A stretch of DNA of 64,000 nucleotides, from positions 324,292 through 388,291 of the forward strand of contig NZ_KB903813.1 in NCBI RefSeq assembly GCF_000379825.1. The letters run 5' to 3'. The position numbers and the translations under genes are program-made. The notes under the pieces were generated by a model. It was not told the origin of the DNA and searched no databases. It saw only the letters and a program-made list of their open reading frames with translations. The stretch's first letter is position 1; every line of letters starts with the position of its first letter. Positions 45,564 to 53,729 of this stretch are shown in pieces. The stretch comes from Longispora albida DSM 44784. Lineage in GTDB: Bacteria > Actinomycetota > Actinomycetes > Mycobacteriales > Micromonosporaceae.

Positions 45564-46427
45564 GTGCACAAGAACGGGCTCAAGACGGCAGTACTTCTCG
45601 GCGCCCTCACCGGCATGATCATCCTGGTCGGCGCGTGGCTGGGCGGCACCCGGGGCATCCTGATCGCCGGCGTGGTCTCGCTGGTCATGAACGGCGTGAC
45701 CTACTTCTTCTCCGACAAGCTCGCGCTCAGGGCGATGCGCGCGGTACCCGTGACAGCCGAGCAGGCCCCCGAGCTGTACTCGATGGTCCGCGAGCTCGCC
45801 GACAAGGCAGGCCAGCCGATGCCGAGGCTGTACGTCAGCCCGGCGGCGCAGCCCAACGCCTTCGCGACCGGCCGCAACCCGCAGAACGCCGCCGTGTGCG
45901 CCACGCAGGGCATCCTCCAGCTGCTCGACCGGCGCGAGCTGCGCGGGGTGATCGGGCACGAGCTGTCCCACGTCTACAACCGGGACATCCTCATCTCCAG
46001 CGTGGCCGCCGCGCTCGCCGGGATCATCACGATGCTCGCCAACCTGGCGATCTTCATCCCGATCGGCCGCTCGGAGGACGACGACGGCCCGGGCATCCTC
46101 GGCCTGCTGCTGCTCATGATCCTCGGCCCGATCGCCGCGGCGCTGATCCAGCTCGCGATCAGCCGGAGCCGCGAGTACCAGGCCGACGCCTCCGGTGCCG
46201 CGCTCACCCAGGACCCGCTCGCCCTGGCCAGCGCGCTCCGCAAGATCGAAGCGGGGGCGAAGGCGCTGCCGCTGCCGCCGACCGGCCAGCTGGAGAGCAC
46301 GGCGCACCTCATGATCGCGAACCCGTTCCGCCCCGGCGGCCTGGCCGGCCTGTTCTCGACCCACCCGCCGATGGCCGAACGCATCGCCCGCCTCGAAGCG
46401 ATGGCCACGGGCACGTCGTACCGCTGA
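45564..46427 (+). CDS. htpX: HtpX-type M48 membrane zinc protease
   Basis: This membrane-bound heat-shock metalloprotease has two N-terminal helices, the zinc motif HELSH at residues 132-136 and the third ligand Glu204 in [11 protein letters not shown]. The 287-residue length is typical. It probably helps remove misfolded membrane proteins. The start is GTG with AGGGGG upstream. The 124 bp between nuoN2 and this gene hold its promoter region, with no clear -10. A palindrome of the dispersed family follows its stop. Confidence 0.93.
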   Translation: MHKNGLKTAVLLGALTGMIILVGAWLGGTRGILIAGVVSLVMNGVTYFFSDKLALRAMRAVPVTAEQAPELYSMVRELADKAGQPMPRLYVSPAAQPNAFATGRNPQNAAVCATQGILQLLDRRELRGVIGHELSHVYNRDILISSVAAALAGIITMLANLAIFIPIGRSEDDDGPGILGLLLLMILGPIAAALIQLAISRSREYQADASGAALTQDPLALASALRKIEAGAKALPLPPTGQLESTAHLMIANPFRPGGLAGLFSTHPPMAERIARLEAMATGTSYR

Positions 46428-46434
46428 CCAAGAT

Positions 46435-46478
46435 CGTGGGACCCCTCACGTCGTCATAGCGACGTGAGGGGTCCCACG
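46435..46478. repeat. 44-bp palindrome, copy C of the dispersed family
   Basis: Centred at 46456/46457, it has 22-bp arms with one mismatch and one G-T pair next to the centre. The outer sequence CGTGGGACCCCTCACGTCG pairs perfectly. It lies between the convergent htpX and dioxygenase genes and probably terminates both. Confidence 0.82.
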
Positions 46479-46482
46479 AGCC

Positions 46483-47292
46483 TCAGATCCGCTGCCACAG
46501 CGCCGGAGTGTTCGGCGGCTCCCAGCCTGTCATCGAGGTGTGCGCGATCGTGCACCGGTACGACAGCCCGCCGTACGTCACCACCGCGCCGACCTGGTAG
46601 TACACCCCGGCCCGCCACGTACCCGTGCTGGTACCGGTAGGTGTGGGCCGCGGGCTCGTCGTACCGGTGGTTGTCGGCGTCGGGCTGGGCGACTGCGGGA
46701 TGTTCAGCACGAAGTCGAACGTCGCCTCCCGCCCGCCGCCGACGTTGCGCACGTTCATCAGCAGCCTCGGGTCGAACAGCGAGTCGGTGTTGTTGCGCGG
46801 CTCGCCGGGGAAGTACAGCTGCGTGGTGAGGATCGGCCGGTTGGGCGCCTGGACCTTCACGTGGATGTGCCGGGTCCGGCCAGGGTAGAGCCCCGGCACG
46901 ATCGTCGTCAGGCTGAACGCGCCCTGGGCGTTCGTGAACTGGTGGCCGCGGAACCGGTACGTCGTGTTGTCGTAGTTCCCGCCGTTGTCGGCCATCCAGA
47001 AGTCCAGCAGCACGTTCGAGATGGCCCGGCAGCCCAGCCCGAACACCCACCCGGTGAGGGTCAGCCGGGTACCGGCCCCGTCCAGCATGGTCGTCCGCTG
47101 TGGGGAGTTGGGCTTGAAGTACGGGCCCTCCATCTGCGGGGGAGTGGGATCGTCCCCGTCGTCGCAGAACGGGGTGGGCTCCAGTTCCTGCCCGGCCATC
47201 GCCGGCCCGGTCATCGCGGCTGCCCCGACCAGGAACGGTGCCGGGATCGCCGCCGCTGCCGCCTTGAGGAGATTCTTACGGGTGATGGACAC
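46483..47292 (-). CDS. Secreted intradiol-dioxygenase-like protein with C-terminal chitin-binding module
   Basis: The 269-residue protein begins with an export signal (ITRKNLLK, then an Ala-rich stretch to about AMA-G), possibly Tat-like with a TRK variant. Residues ~50-198 match the intradiol ring-cleavage dioxygenase fold, with candidate iron ligands Tyr112, Tyr136, His142 and His144 (RTRHIHVKV). A Thr/Pro linker (~200-224) leads to a CBM5/12-type module (GTWRAGVYYQVGAVVTYGG ... CTIAHTS ... ALWQ). Secretion plus chitin binding suggests action on aromatics near insoluble polymers. The GTG start has GGAGG 6 nt upstream. The AraC gene lies upstream on the same strand. Confidence 0.85.
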   Translation of the reverse strand: MSITRKNLLKAAAAAIPAPFLVGAAAMTGPAMAGQELEPTPFCDDGDDPTPPQMEGPYFKPNSPQRTTMLDGAGTRLTLTGWVFGLGCRAISNVLLDFWMADNGGNYDNTTYRFRGHQFTNAQGAFSLTTIVPGLYPGRTRHIHVKVQAPNRPILTTQLYFPGEPRNNTDSLFDPRLLMNVRNVGGGREATFDFVLNIPQSPSPTPTTTGTTSPRPTPTGTSTGTWRAGVYYQVGAVVTYGGLSYRCTIAHTSMTGWEPPNTPALWQRI

Positions 47293-47353
47293 CTGTGGCC
47301 TCCTAGCTTCTCTCCGGCCGTCGCGGCCCGGCGGGAGGCCCCGCCAGCGCTGA

Positions 47354-47387
47354 CCGGAGAACTCCGGAATACCGGAGGGAACTCCGG
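47354..47387. promoter_or_regulatory. Two tandem copies of CCGGAG(GG)AACTCCGG between araC-like and dioxygenase genes
   Basis: CCGGAGAACTCCGG (47354-47367) and CCGGAGGGAACTCCGG (47372-47387) are related palindromes separated by 4 bp, about 62 bp before the dioxygenase start and 20 bp past the AraC-type stop. They could be regulator-binding sites or tandem terminator hairpins. Confidence 0.45.
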
Positions 47388-47406
47388 TGTACCGAAGCTA
47401 AGGCGG

Positions 47407-48297
47407 CTAATAACGCACGTCGATGGACTCCCCGGGGTAAACGTGGTGTTTTCCGCCGAGCTCCCGCCGGAAGTCCCCGGGGCTGCGGCCGGTCTCCCGC
47501 CGGAAGAACCGGCAGAAGTACGCGGGATCCGCGAAGCCCAGCTGCCTGGCCACCTGACCGACCGTCAGGCTCGTGCTGCCCAGCAGCCTGCGCGCCTCCA
47601 GCGCCTGGGCCTGCCGGATCAGCTTGCCCGGCGTCCGGCCGGTCACGGCCCGCACCACCTCCGTGAGGTAGCTGGCCGACACGCCCATCTCCGCCGCGAA
47701 CTCCGGTACGCCCCGCCCGGACCAGCCCGGCTGGGCGAGCAGCCGCGTGAAGCCCTGCGCGACCAGCGTGGCCCGGTCGCCACCACCGGAGGGCAGGCCG
47801 TCGCCGGGGAGCCGGCAGGCGCGTACGAGAAAAATGTGCAGCAAGGCCTGCAGGACAGTGAGGAAACCGGCCTCCCGCCGGTCAAGCTCATCCTGCATCT
47901 GCTGCATCAATCCACTGAACAACAGGCACTGCTCGGACGTCAGTCCCAGCCAGGGCCGCAAGGCCTGCCAGGCATCCCGGTCCCTCGGGTGCCCGACGAG
48001 GAAGTCCTCAGTGAACAGCAGCACCCAGCCATCGAGATCCGTCACATCGTGCCAGTAGTGCACCTGCCCCGGCGTGATGAACCCGAGGTGCGGCGGATCG
48101 AGCGGATAACCGGCGAAGTCCAGGACGTGCGACCCGGAACCGCTCGTCACCAGCACGATCTCGTGGAACACGTGCCGATGTGGATGGTCCGCCCGCGACA
48201 GTGGCCCGATCGAGTCAAAAGTACCGATCGCGAACGGCACCCGCTCCGGCTCCGGCACGCACAACCGGTGCAGCGGGACGGCAGAGCTCGAGGTCAT
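47407..48297 (-). CDS. AraC-family transcriptional regulator
   Basis: The 296-residue regulator has an N-terminal cupin-like AraC ligand domain (HPHRHVFHEIVLVTSG with metal-like histidines) and two C-terminal helix-turn-helix units (MGVSASYLTEVVRAVTGRTP, QLGFADPAYFCRFFRRETG). It is immediately upstream of the secreted dioxygenase on the same strand, with tandem palindromes between them, which suggests it controls that gene. The ligand is unknown; aromatic compounds would fit. Confidence 0.87.
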   Translation of the reverse strand: MTSSSAVPLHRLCVPEPERVPFAIGTFDSIGPLSRADHPHRHVFHEIVLVTSGSGSHVLDFAGYPLDPPHLGFITPGQVHYWHDVTDLDGWVLLFTEDFLVGHPRDRDAWQALRPWLGLTSEQCLLFSGLMQQMQDELDRREAGFLTVLQALLHIFLVRACRLPGDGLPSGGGDRATLVAQGFTRLLAQPGWSGRGVPEFAAEMGVSASYLTEVVRAVTGRTPGKLIRQAQALEARRLLGSTSLTVGQVARQLGFADPAYFCRFFRRETGRSPGDFRRELGGKHHVYPGESIDVRY

Positions 48298-48348
48298 GGT
48301 TCATCATCGGTCATCACTGCCCGATCCGCCCGTGCCAAACCCCTCATA

Positions 48349-48389
48349 CCACCGGCGGAACGGGCTCAGCTGCCCAGTTCCGCCGGTGG
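48349..48389 (-). terminator. Terminator after yajQ
   Basis: A 13-bp perfect stem, CCACCGGCGGAAC with GTTCCGCCGGTGG, and a 15-nt loop lie 10 bp beyond the yajQ stop. Confidence 0.75.
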
Positions 48390-48398
48390 CGCGACCAC

Positions 48399-48890
48399 CT
48401 ACCGGTAGTTGGTGAACTGGAGGGCGATCTCGAAGTCCTTGCCCTTGAGCAGCGCGATCGTCGCCTGGAGATCGTCGAGCTTCTTTCCGGTCACCCGGAG
48501 CTGGTCGCCCTGGATCTGGGCCTGCACGCCCTTGGGGCCCTCGTCGCGGATCGCCTTGGAGATCTTCTTCGCCTTCTCCTGGTCGATCCCCTGGACGATC
48601 TTGCAGTCCAGCTTGTAGATCTTCCCGGACTGGCGCGGCTCGCCGGCGTCGAGCGCCTTGAGCGAGATCCCCCGCTTGATCAGCTTCTCCTTGAAGACGT
48701 CCAGCGCGGCGAGAAGCCGGTCCTCGGTCTCCGCCTGGAGCGCGATCGCGTCCTCACCCGACTTGGTGATCTCCGCGCCGGTACCCCGGAAGTCGAACCG
48801 CTGCGACAGCTCCTTGGCCGTCTGGTTCACCGCGTTGTCGACCTCCTGCTGGTCGGTCTTGCTGACGATGTCGAAGGAGGGATTTGCCAA
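48399..48890 (-). CDS. YajQ-family nucleotide-binding protein
   Basis: The 163-residue product (from TTG at 48890, reading as [21 protein letters not shown]) matches the conserved N-terminus and length of the YajQ family, small cytoplasmic proteins with two RNP-like folds. Family members bind nucleotides, and one in Xanthomonas binds c-di-GMP; whether this one does is not known. GGGAG lies 5 nt before the TTG. A GGDEF/EAL protein is encoded 5 kb away. Confidence 0.9.
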   Translation of the reverse strand: MANPSFDIVSKTDQQEVDNAVNQTAKELSQRFDFRGTGAEITKSGEDAIALQAETEDRLLAALDVFKEKLIKRGISLKALDAGEPRQSGKIYKLDCKIVQGIDQEKAKKISKAIRDEGPKGVQAQIQGDQLRVTGKKLDDLQATIALLKGKDFEIALQFTNYR

Positions 48891-49016
48891 CGTTGCTCCC
48901 AAATATGCGTATAGCCGGCCGATGGACGAACCTTTAGAAGGTACCCGCTTGCGCGGCCCCCGGGGCTTATGGCTATCCTTGCTTCCGCTGCCTGCTGATG
49001 CCGGTAGCGAACACCC

Positions 49017-49097
49017 GGCGGGTTGCCCGAGCGGCCAATGGGAGCGGACTGTAAATCCGTCGCGAAAGCTACAGAGGTTCGAATCCTCTACCCGCCA
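49017..49097 (+). tRNA. tRNA-Tyr (anticodon GTA)
   Basis: A class II cloverleaf with acceptor stem GGCGGGT/ACCCGCC, anticodon loop CTGTAAA, a long variable arm and T-loop GTTCGAATC. The discriminator base is A97 and CCA is not encoded. A terminator hairpin follows 15 bp later. Confidence 0.95.
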
Positions 49098-49112
49098 CGT
49101 GGTGTAAGGAAA

Positions 49113-49146
49113 GGCCCCTGACCTGGGGAAACTCAGGTCGGGGGCC
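49113..49146 (+). terminator. Terminator after tRNA-Tyr
   Basis: A 13-bp stem with one G-T pair (GGCCCCTGACCTG with CAGGTCGGGGGCC) and an 8-nt loop. Confidence 0.7.
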
Positions 49147-49339
49147 CTTCTCGTGTCCTGGCGGGACAGTCCGGCTGATCATGGCTGTCCACGGCGGACC
49201 TGGCGCATGACGGGCAAAGATCGCAGTCTGGGCGCTGACGTCAGCGTGTCGAACGGCTGACTCCTGTGTGAACCGGACCACACAGCGGCTGTAGGGCTAG
49301 AGGCGTGAGCGGGTGTGCTGCCGTGGAAGCGGCGGCGAC

Positions 49340-49954
49340 TCAATGTGGGTTGTAACTGTGGGCGGGGCACTCCGTCACGATCCTCAGGCTCTCCGGGTCG
49401 AAGCTGAAGGAGCGCGTCTCGCGCGACGACAGACCCCCCGTCACCCGCACTTTGCCCGGTTCGAGGAACACGGCTTTCTCCGGCAGGCGGCCGCAGTGCA
49501 GCCGCGTCTGACGGCTCCACCTCCCGGACCGCTCCCGGAGCGTCACCTGCCCGCCATCCACCAGCACCTCGTGCCGGCCGTCCGCCGACTGAGCCAGGAC
49601 ACGGCCGGTCGGCCCGGAGACCAGGTCCACCGTGATGAAGGACAGCGTCAGCAGGGCCAGGACGGCCATGCCCAGCGCCCAGCGCATCCAGCTACGGTCC
49701 CTGCGGTGATCGGACCAGCTCGGGCCGCGCCGCTCCCAGCGGAGCCGGAGCAGGTAGACGCCGAACGGTACGGCCAGCAGCACCGCCAGCGGCTGGTCGA
49801 GCCAGCGGTCCACCACGACCAGGCGCCAGGGGTTCCACGCGCCGACGACTCCGGTGACGGCGAGCACGGAGGCAGCCAGGAACAAACCCCAGGCGATCCG
49901 GCGATGGGCAGGGCTCACCGGCAGCGGGCCGGCGGGGTCATCAAGAGGGGTCAT
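49340..49954 (-). CDS. Membrane protein of unknown function
   Basis: The 204-residue protein (from ATG at 49954) has three predicted helices (about 20-40, 52-70 and 86-108) and an external C-terminal domain of ~95 residues with VSGPTGRVLAQSADGRHEVL and a late cysteine pair (RLHCGRLP, VTECPAHS). I do not recognise the family. AGTATC read on the minus strand as GATACT lies 7 nt before the ATG, so the mRNA is probably leaderless. The 193 bp between its stop and the tRNA-Tyr terminator hold nothing I can support. Confidence 0.65.
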   Translation of the reverse strand: MTPLDDPAGPLPVSPAHRRIAWGLFLAASVLAVTGVVGAWNPWRLVVVDRWLDQPLAVLLAVPFGVYLLRLRWERRGPSWSDHRRDRSWMRWALGMAVLALLTLSFITVDLVSGPTGRVLAQSADGRHEVLVDGGQVTLRERSGRWSRQTRLHCGRLPEKAVFLEPGKVRVTGGLSSRETRSFSFDPESLRIVTECPAHSYNPH

Positions 49955-49961
49955 GTGCCGA

Positions 49962-49967
49962 AGTATC
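49962..49967 (-). promoter_or_regulatory. -10 element of a leaderless promoter
   Basis: GATACT on the minus strand, 7 nt before the ATG at 49954. Confidence 0.4.
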
Positions 49968-50065
49968 CGGCCCTGACCAGGCATTTGTCTGTCCCGTCGG
50001 CTGCGTTGCACGCCACAGAGCCGAGGTCATTGCAGCCGACTCGCAGCCCCGCCAGATGACGCACA

Positions 50066-50093
50066 GAAAGGCCCCAGCCAGGCAGGGCCTTTC
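50066..50093 (-). terminator. Terminator of the haemoglobin chimera gene
   Basis: A 9-bp perfect stem, GAAAGGCCC with GGGCCTTTC, and a 10-nt loop, 14 bp past the stop at 50108. On the minus strand it ends in TTTC, giving a short T-run. Confidence 0.7.
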
Positions 50094-50107
50094 CGGTACC
50101 CGGCCGC

Positions 50108-50869
50108 CTACCCCCGGTACGGCGGCACCGCCCACCGCCACCGCGGCATCGGAGCGTCCACCGAGCCCTCGGCCCCCGGCGCGGAGTAGATGACGGCCAT
50201 CCGCGTCCCCCACTCCAGGTACCCGACCAGCGAAGCCCGGAACTCCGGGTCGTCCGGCAGCCCAGCCTCGTCGGCCGCGTCCATCATCCGGCCGACCCAG
50301 CGCCGGCGCTGTGCCTCGGTGATCCCCTTGCCGAGGTGGTGGCCCACCATGTCGGCGTGCCCGCCCCGTTCCTCGCTGTACCGGGCCGGCCCGCCCAGCA
50401 CCTCACCCAGCCACATGGCCACGTACCGGGGGTGCGCCGGGTTCATGCTCGCGAACAGCGGCCCGATCAGGTCGTCCTCGCCGACGCTCGCGTAGAAGAC
50501 GCCCGTCAGCCGTTCCAGGGCGTCCGCGCCGCCGGCCCACTGGTACAGGCTGGGCACGGCCCCGCCATCTCCGGTGACACCGGTGACGACCGCGTAGTGC
50601 CGCATCTCCTCGATCGCCTCGACGTACGGCCGGATCTCCGCGAAGAAGCCCGCGAAGTGCGGCCCGCCCCGGAACTTGCTGAGGTGCTCCTCCGCTGACG
50701 TCCAGGTGATCCGGAGGACGTACGCCGAGGGCTCGTCCGTGCTGCGGCTCAGCTCGTAGGCCTCGCACTCGGGCGCGGCGGCGAGGAAGGCTGCCGCCCT
50801 GCCGTACGCGGCCTCGAACTCCGCGGCGTCCCGGTCACCGAGCTGGTACCGGATGTACTCGACGATCAT
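50108..50869 (-). CDS. ABM domain - truncated haemoglobin fusion
   Basis: The 253-residue protein joins an N-terminal antibiotic-biosynthesis-monooxygenase-like ferredoxin fold (about 1-95, MIVEYIRYQL ... HYAVVTGV) to a group II truncated haemoglobin (about 107-235). In the globin, HHLGKGIT supplies the likely proximal His178, and Trp191 (RRRWVGRM) matches the conserved Trp of group II. Chimeras of this kind are known in Streptomyces. A role in oxygen- or NO-linked oxidation of a small aromatic or quinone is plausible but unproven. It is divergent from the DHA2 pump. Confidence 0.88.
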   Translation of the reverse strand: MIVEYIRYQLGDRDAAEFEAAYGRAAAFLAAAPECEAYELSRSTDEPSAYVLRITWTSAEEHLSKFRGGPHFAGFFAEIRPYVEAIEEMRHYAVVTGVTGDGGAVPSLYQWAGGADALERLTGVFYASVGEDDLIGPLFASMNPAHPRYVAMWLGEVLGGPARYSEERGGHADMVGHHLGKGITEAQRRRWVGRMMDAADEAGLPDDPEFRASLVGYLEWGTRMAVIYSAPGAEGSVDAPMPRWRWAVPPYRG

Positions 50870-50939
50870 CCAACACTCTCCTCTGTGGACTGACTTGCAG
50901 GCGTAACAGTGTAATCACTGATGATCAGATGTGACCTAC

Positions 50940-50960
50940 GATACAGAACGGTTCCGTATC
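50940..50960. promoter_or_regulatory. TetR-type operator O1 upstream of the MFS pump
   Basis: GATACAGAAC-G-GTTCCGTATC is a 21-bp palindrome with 9 of 10 arm positions matching. It lies 127 bp before the pump start and 71 bp before the divergent chimera gene start. Confidence 0.6.
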
Positions 50961-50996
50961 GAAAACCTCCCCGCAGGCATACGCTGAGCCGTATTG

Positions 50997-51017
50997 TTTA
51001 CGGAACAGACTCGTATC
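50997..51017. promoter_or_regulatory. TetR-type operator O2 upstream of the MFS pump
   Basis: This second, weaker copy shares TAC-GAAC-G and CGTATCGAA with O1 and starts 57 bp after it. It is close to where the pump promoter must lie. Confidence 0.5.
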
Positions 51018-51086
51018 GAATAGCGGCCTGCCATGCACGCAGGACCGGATCGCCGGCCCTCCTGCCGGAGTAACGGAGCGAACGTC

Positions 51087-52688
51087 GTGACACAAACCCC
51101 CGCGCCGGCCGGGCACACCGGCCACCCGAAGCGGTGGAGCATCCTGGGCGTCCTCGTGGTCAGCCTGCTGGTCGTGGTGCTCGACAACACCATCCTCAAC
51201 GTGGCGATGAAGACCATCGCCGACCCGGTCCACGGCCTGGGCGCGACCCAGAGCCAGCTCGAGTGGGCGATCAACTCCTACACGCTGGTCTTCGCCGGCC
51301 TGCTGTTCACCTTCGGCATCATCGGCGACCGGATCGGCCGCAAGAAGATGCTCCTGACCGGCCTGGTGCTGTTCGGGATCGCATCGCTGGCCTCTGCCTA
51401 CGCCCAGGACCCCGGCCAGCTCATCGCGGCACGCGCGCTGATGGGCCTCGGCGGTGCGGCGATCATGCCAGCCACGCTGTCGATCATCTCCAACGTCTTC
51501 GACCCGAAGGAACGCCCCAAGGCCATCGGCATCTGGGCCGGGGCCGTGGGCCTCGCCGTCGCGATCGGCCCGGTCCTCGGCGGCCTGCTGCTCGAGAACT
51601 TCTGGTGGGGCTCGGTCTTCCTGATCAACGTCCCGATCATCGCCATCGGCCTGGTCGCGGTCTTTTCCCTGGTACCGGAGAGCAGGGACCCAGCCCCCGG
51701 CAAGATCGACTTTGTTGGCGTGCTGCTGTCCATCGTCGGCCTGGGGCTGTTCGTGTACGGCATCATCACCGGCGGCGAGTCCGGCGACTGGTCGCACCCC
51801 GAGGTCTGGGGCACGATCGCGCTCGGCGCGCTGGTCCTGGCGGCCTTCGTCTACTACGAGAGCCGCATCGACCACCCGGCCCTCGACGTACGCCTCTTCC
51901 GCGACCCCCGGTTCGCCGCGGCTGTCTCTGCCGTCGGCCTGGTGTTCTTCGCCGCGATGGGCGTGATGTTCTTCGGGGCGTTCTACCTGCAGATGGTCCG
52001 CGGCTTCAGCCCGATCGAGACCGGCCTGCTCTTCCTGCCCTTCGCCGCAGCGCAGCTCATCTTCGCTCCGCGCAGCGCCGGCCTGGTCAGGAAGTACGGC
52101 GCCAAGGCGGTCTGCGCCACCGGCATGTTCCTGGTGACCTTCGTCCTCGGCGCGTTCATGTTCGTCGGAGAGTCCACGCCGGTCTGGGTGCTCCTGGCCC
52201 TCTGGTTCATCCAGGGCGCCGGCATGGCCAACGTCATCCCGCCGACCACCGAGGCCGTCATGGCCTCGCTGCCCCGGGAGAAGGCCGGCGTCGGCTCCGC
52301 CGTCAACAACACGATCCGCCAGGTCGGCGGCGCGCTCGGCGTCGCGGTTCTCGGCTCGGTCCTCTCCCAGGTGTACCGGAGCGAGATGGACAGCCACCTG
52401 GCCACCTTTCCGGTCCCTGCGGCTGTCAAGGAACAGGCTTCGGAATCGATCGCAGCGACGTACTCGGTCGCGACCGAACTCGGGCAGGCCGGCCACGCGC
52501 TGATCGCCCCGGCCAACAGTTCCTTCGTCGAAGCGATGAACTGGACGGCCGCAGGCTCGGCCCTGGTGGCCCTCCTCGGCGCCCTGGCCGTGCTCCGCTG
52601 GCTCCCCGGCCGCCGCCCCGCAGCGGTACCGGAGGCCAAGAGTGAGCCCAGCAAGACGGCCCAGCCAGAACTCGCTGATGTCGGCTAA
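51087..52688 (+). CDS. DHA2-family (14-helix) MFS drug efflux pump
   Basis: The 533-residue protein is of the EmrB/QacA type: [16 protein letters not shown] in helix 1, [13 protein letters not shown] in the 2-3 loop, and [20 protein letters not shown] with [17 protein letters not shown] in helices 4 and 5, where motif C lies. The GTG at 51087 follows GGAG by 8 nt. The tetR gene begins 11 bp downstream, and two operators lie upstream, so the pump is very likely repressed by that TetR protein. The substrate is unknown. Confidence 0.9.
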   Translation: MTQTPAPAGHTGHPKRWSILGVLVVSLLVVVLDNTILNVAMKTIADPVHGLGATQSQLEWAINSYTLVFAGLLFTFGIIGDRIGRKKMLLTGLVLFGIASLASAYAQDPGQLIAARALMGLGGAAIMPATLSIISNVFDPKERPKAIGIWAGAVGLAVAIGPVLGGLLLENFWWGSVFLINVPIIAIGLVAVFSLVPESRDPAPGKIDFVGVLLSIVGLGLFVYGIITGGESGDWSHPEVWGTIALGALVLAAFVYYESRIDHPALDVRLFRDPRFAAAVSAVGLVFFAAMGVMFFGAFYLQMVRGFSPIETGLLFLPFAAAQLIFAPRSAGLVRKYGAKAVCATGMFLVTFVLGAFMFVGESTPVWVLLALWFIQGAGMANVIPPTTEAVMASLPREKAGVGSAVNNTIRQVGGALGVAVLGSVLSQVYRSEMDSHLATFPVPAAVKEQASESIAATYSVATELGQAGHALIAPANSSFVEAMNWTAAGSALVALLGALAVLRWLPGRRPAAVPEAKSEPSKTAQPELADVG

Positions 52689-52699
52689 TGTGACCGGCG

Positions 52700-53299
52700 A
52701 TGACTGAGACAACGACGCAGAGTGCTCCGCGGCCGCCCGGCCGGCCGCGGAGTGCCCACGCTGACGGAGCGATCATCGACGCCGTCCTCGACCTGCTCGC
52801 CGAGGGCACCACGGTCGAGGCGCTGTCGATGGAGGCAGTGGCCGCGCGGGCCGGTGTGGGCAAGGCCACGGTCTACCGGCGGTGGCCGCACAAGGACGCG
52901 CTGCTCCTCGACGCGGTGGCCTCGCTCAAGCACCCGCTCGAGGAGCCGCCCGGCCGCAGCCTCCGCGAGGACTTGGTCCTTTTGATGAACAAGGCGTGGG
53001 AGGCCCACGACAGCCGGGCAGCGAAGATCATGCCTTGCCTCATTCCCGAACTTCAACGTGAGGGCGCACTCCGCACGCAGTTTCTGGAGTTCATGGACCG
53101 GAGGCGCGAAGTCATGCGTGACGTACTCCGCCGCGGCATGGCCTCGGGCGAGCTCCGTCCCGATCTGGAAATTGAGCTGGTGCTTGTACTCCTTTCAGCG
53201 CCTATGCTGATGGCTACCGTCGGCAACGCGCCGAAACTGAACGCTGAAGGGCTGGCCGAGCGAGTAGTCGATGCAGTACTAAAGGGCATCGCCTGCTAA
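52700..53299 (+). CDS. TetR-family repressor of the adjacent pump
   Basis: The 199-residue regulator has a helix-turn-helix at about residues 25-70 (MEAVAARAGVGKATVYRRWP) and a TetR C-terminal ligand domain. It is cotranscribed with the pump, and its probable operators lie upstream of the pump at 50940-50960 and 50997-51017, which gives autoregulation. The ligand is unknown. Confidence 0.88.
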   Translation: MTETTTQSAPRPPGRPRSAHADGAIIDAVLDLLAEGTTVEALSMEAVAARAGVGKATVYRRWPHKDALLLDAVASLKHPLEEPPGRSLREDLVLLMNKAWEAHDSRAAKIMPCLIPELQREGALRTQFLEFMDRRREVMRDVLRRGMASGELRPDLEIELVLVLLSAPMLMATVGNAPKLNAEGLAERVVDAVLKGIAC

Positions 53300-53488
53300 T
53301 TTTTCTGTATAAAACGGACAATGACCTCCCAGTTTCGCCGCGAGTACCGTAGTCTCTGGCTACCACCTCATACCCGCCGCGGCGACGGCTGCTGTGATCG
53401 AGCCGTTTCGTACTTCCGTGTGCGCTCTCCTGTATGGCAGGATGGGCAACAACTTCCCTGTCCTCAGGCCGGTCTAGAGGTGCTAGTA

Positions 53489-53677
53489 ATGAAATCTGTG
53501 ACGGTCGTCCGGCGGAAGGTCGCCGTAGCACTTGCTGGCGCTGCATGCGCCGTTATCGGAGTCCTTGGTGTCACGGCGAGCCCTGCATCGGCCGAGGACG
53601 TCATCTGGCTCTCGTCCCAGGACAGCGCGGCGACCTCCGTGTCGACGCCGTCGTTCAAGGACGTGATCTGGTTGTGA
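53489..53677 (+). CDS. Small secreted peptide precursor with terminal DVIWL repeats
   Basis: The 62-residue precursor starts MKSVTVVRRK, has a hydrophobic core (VAVALAGAACAVIGVLGV) and a signal-peptidase site ASPASA before Glu37. The predicted mature peptide is 26 residues: it begins EDVIWLSS and ends FKDVIWL, with a Ser/Thr-rich middle. The same pentapeptide at both ends is striking. AGAGGTG lies about 6 nt before the ATG. The membrane GGDEF/EAL gene begins 52 bp downstream in the same direction. A role as an external signal for that protein is inferred, and I know no named family. Confidence 0.7.
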   Translation: MKSVTVVRRKVAVALAGAACAVIGVLGVTASPASAEDVIWLSSQDSAATSVSTPSFKDVIWL

Positions 53678-53729
53678 CCGCGCCCGGCTGCCGCCGGCGC
53701 TCTACCGCTTGCCGTAGCTGAGGTCAGCA

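Noticed and set aside
49179-49520. Minus-strand ORF of 113 codons next to tRNA-Tyr
   Set aside because: It overlaps the end of the better-supported membrane protein gene in another frame, has Arg/Pro-rich composition typical of a shadow frame and no promoter or RBS.
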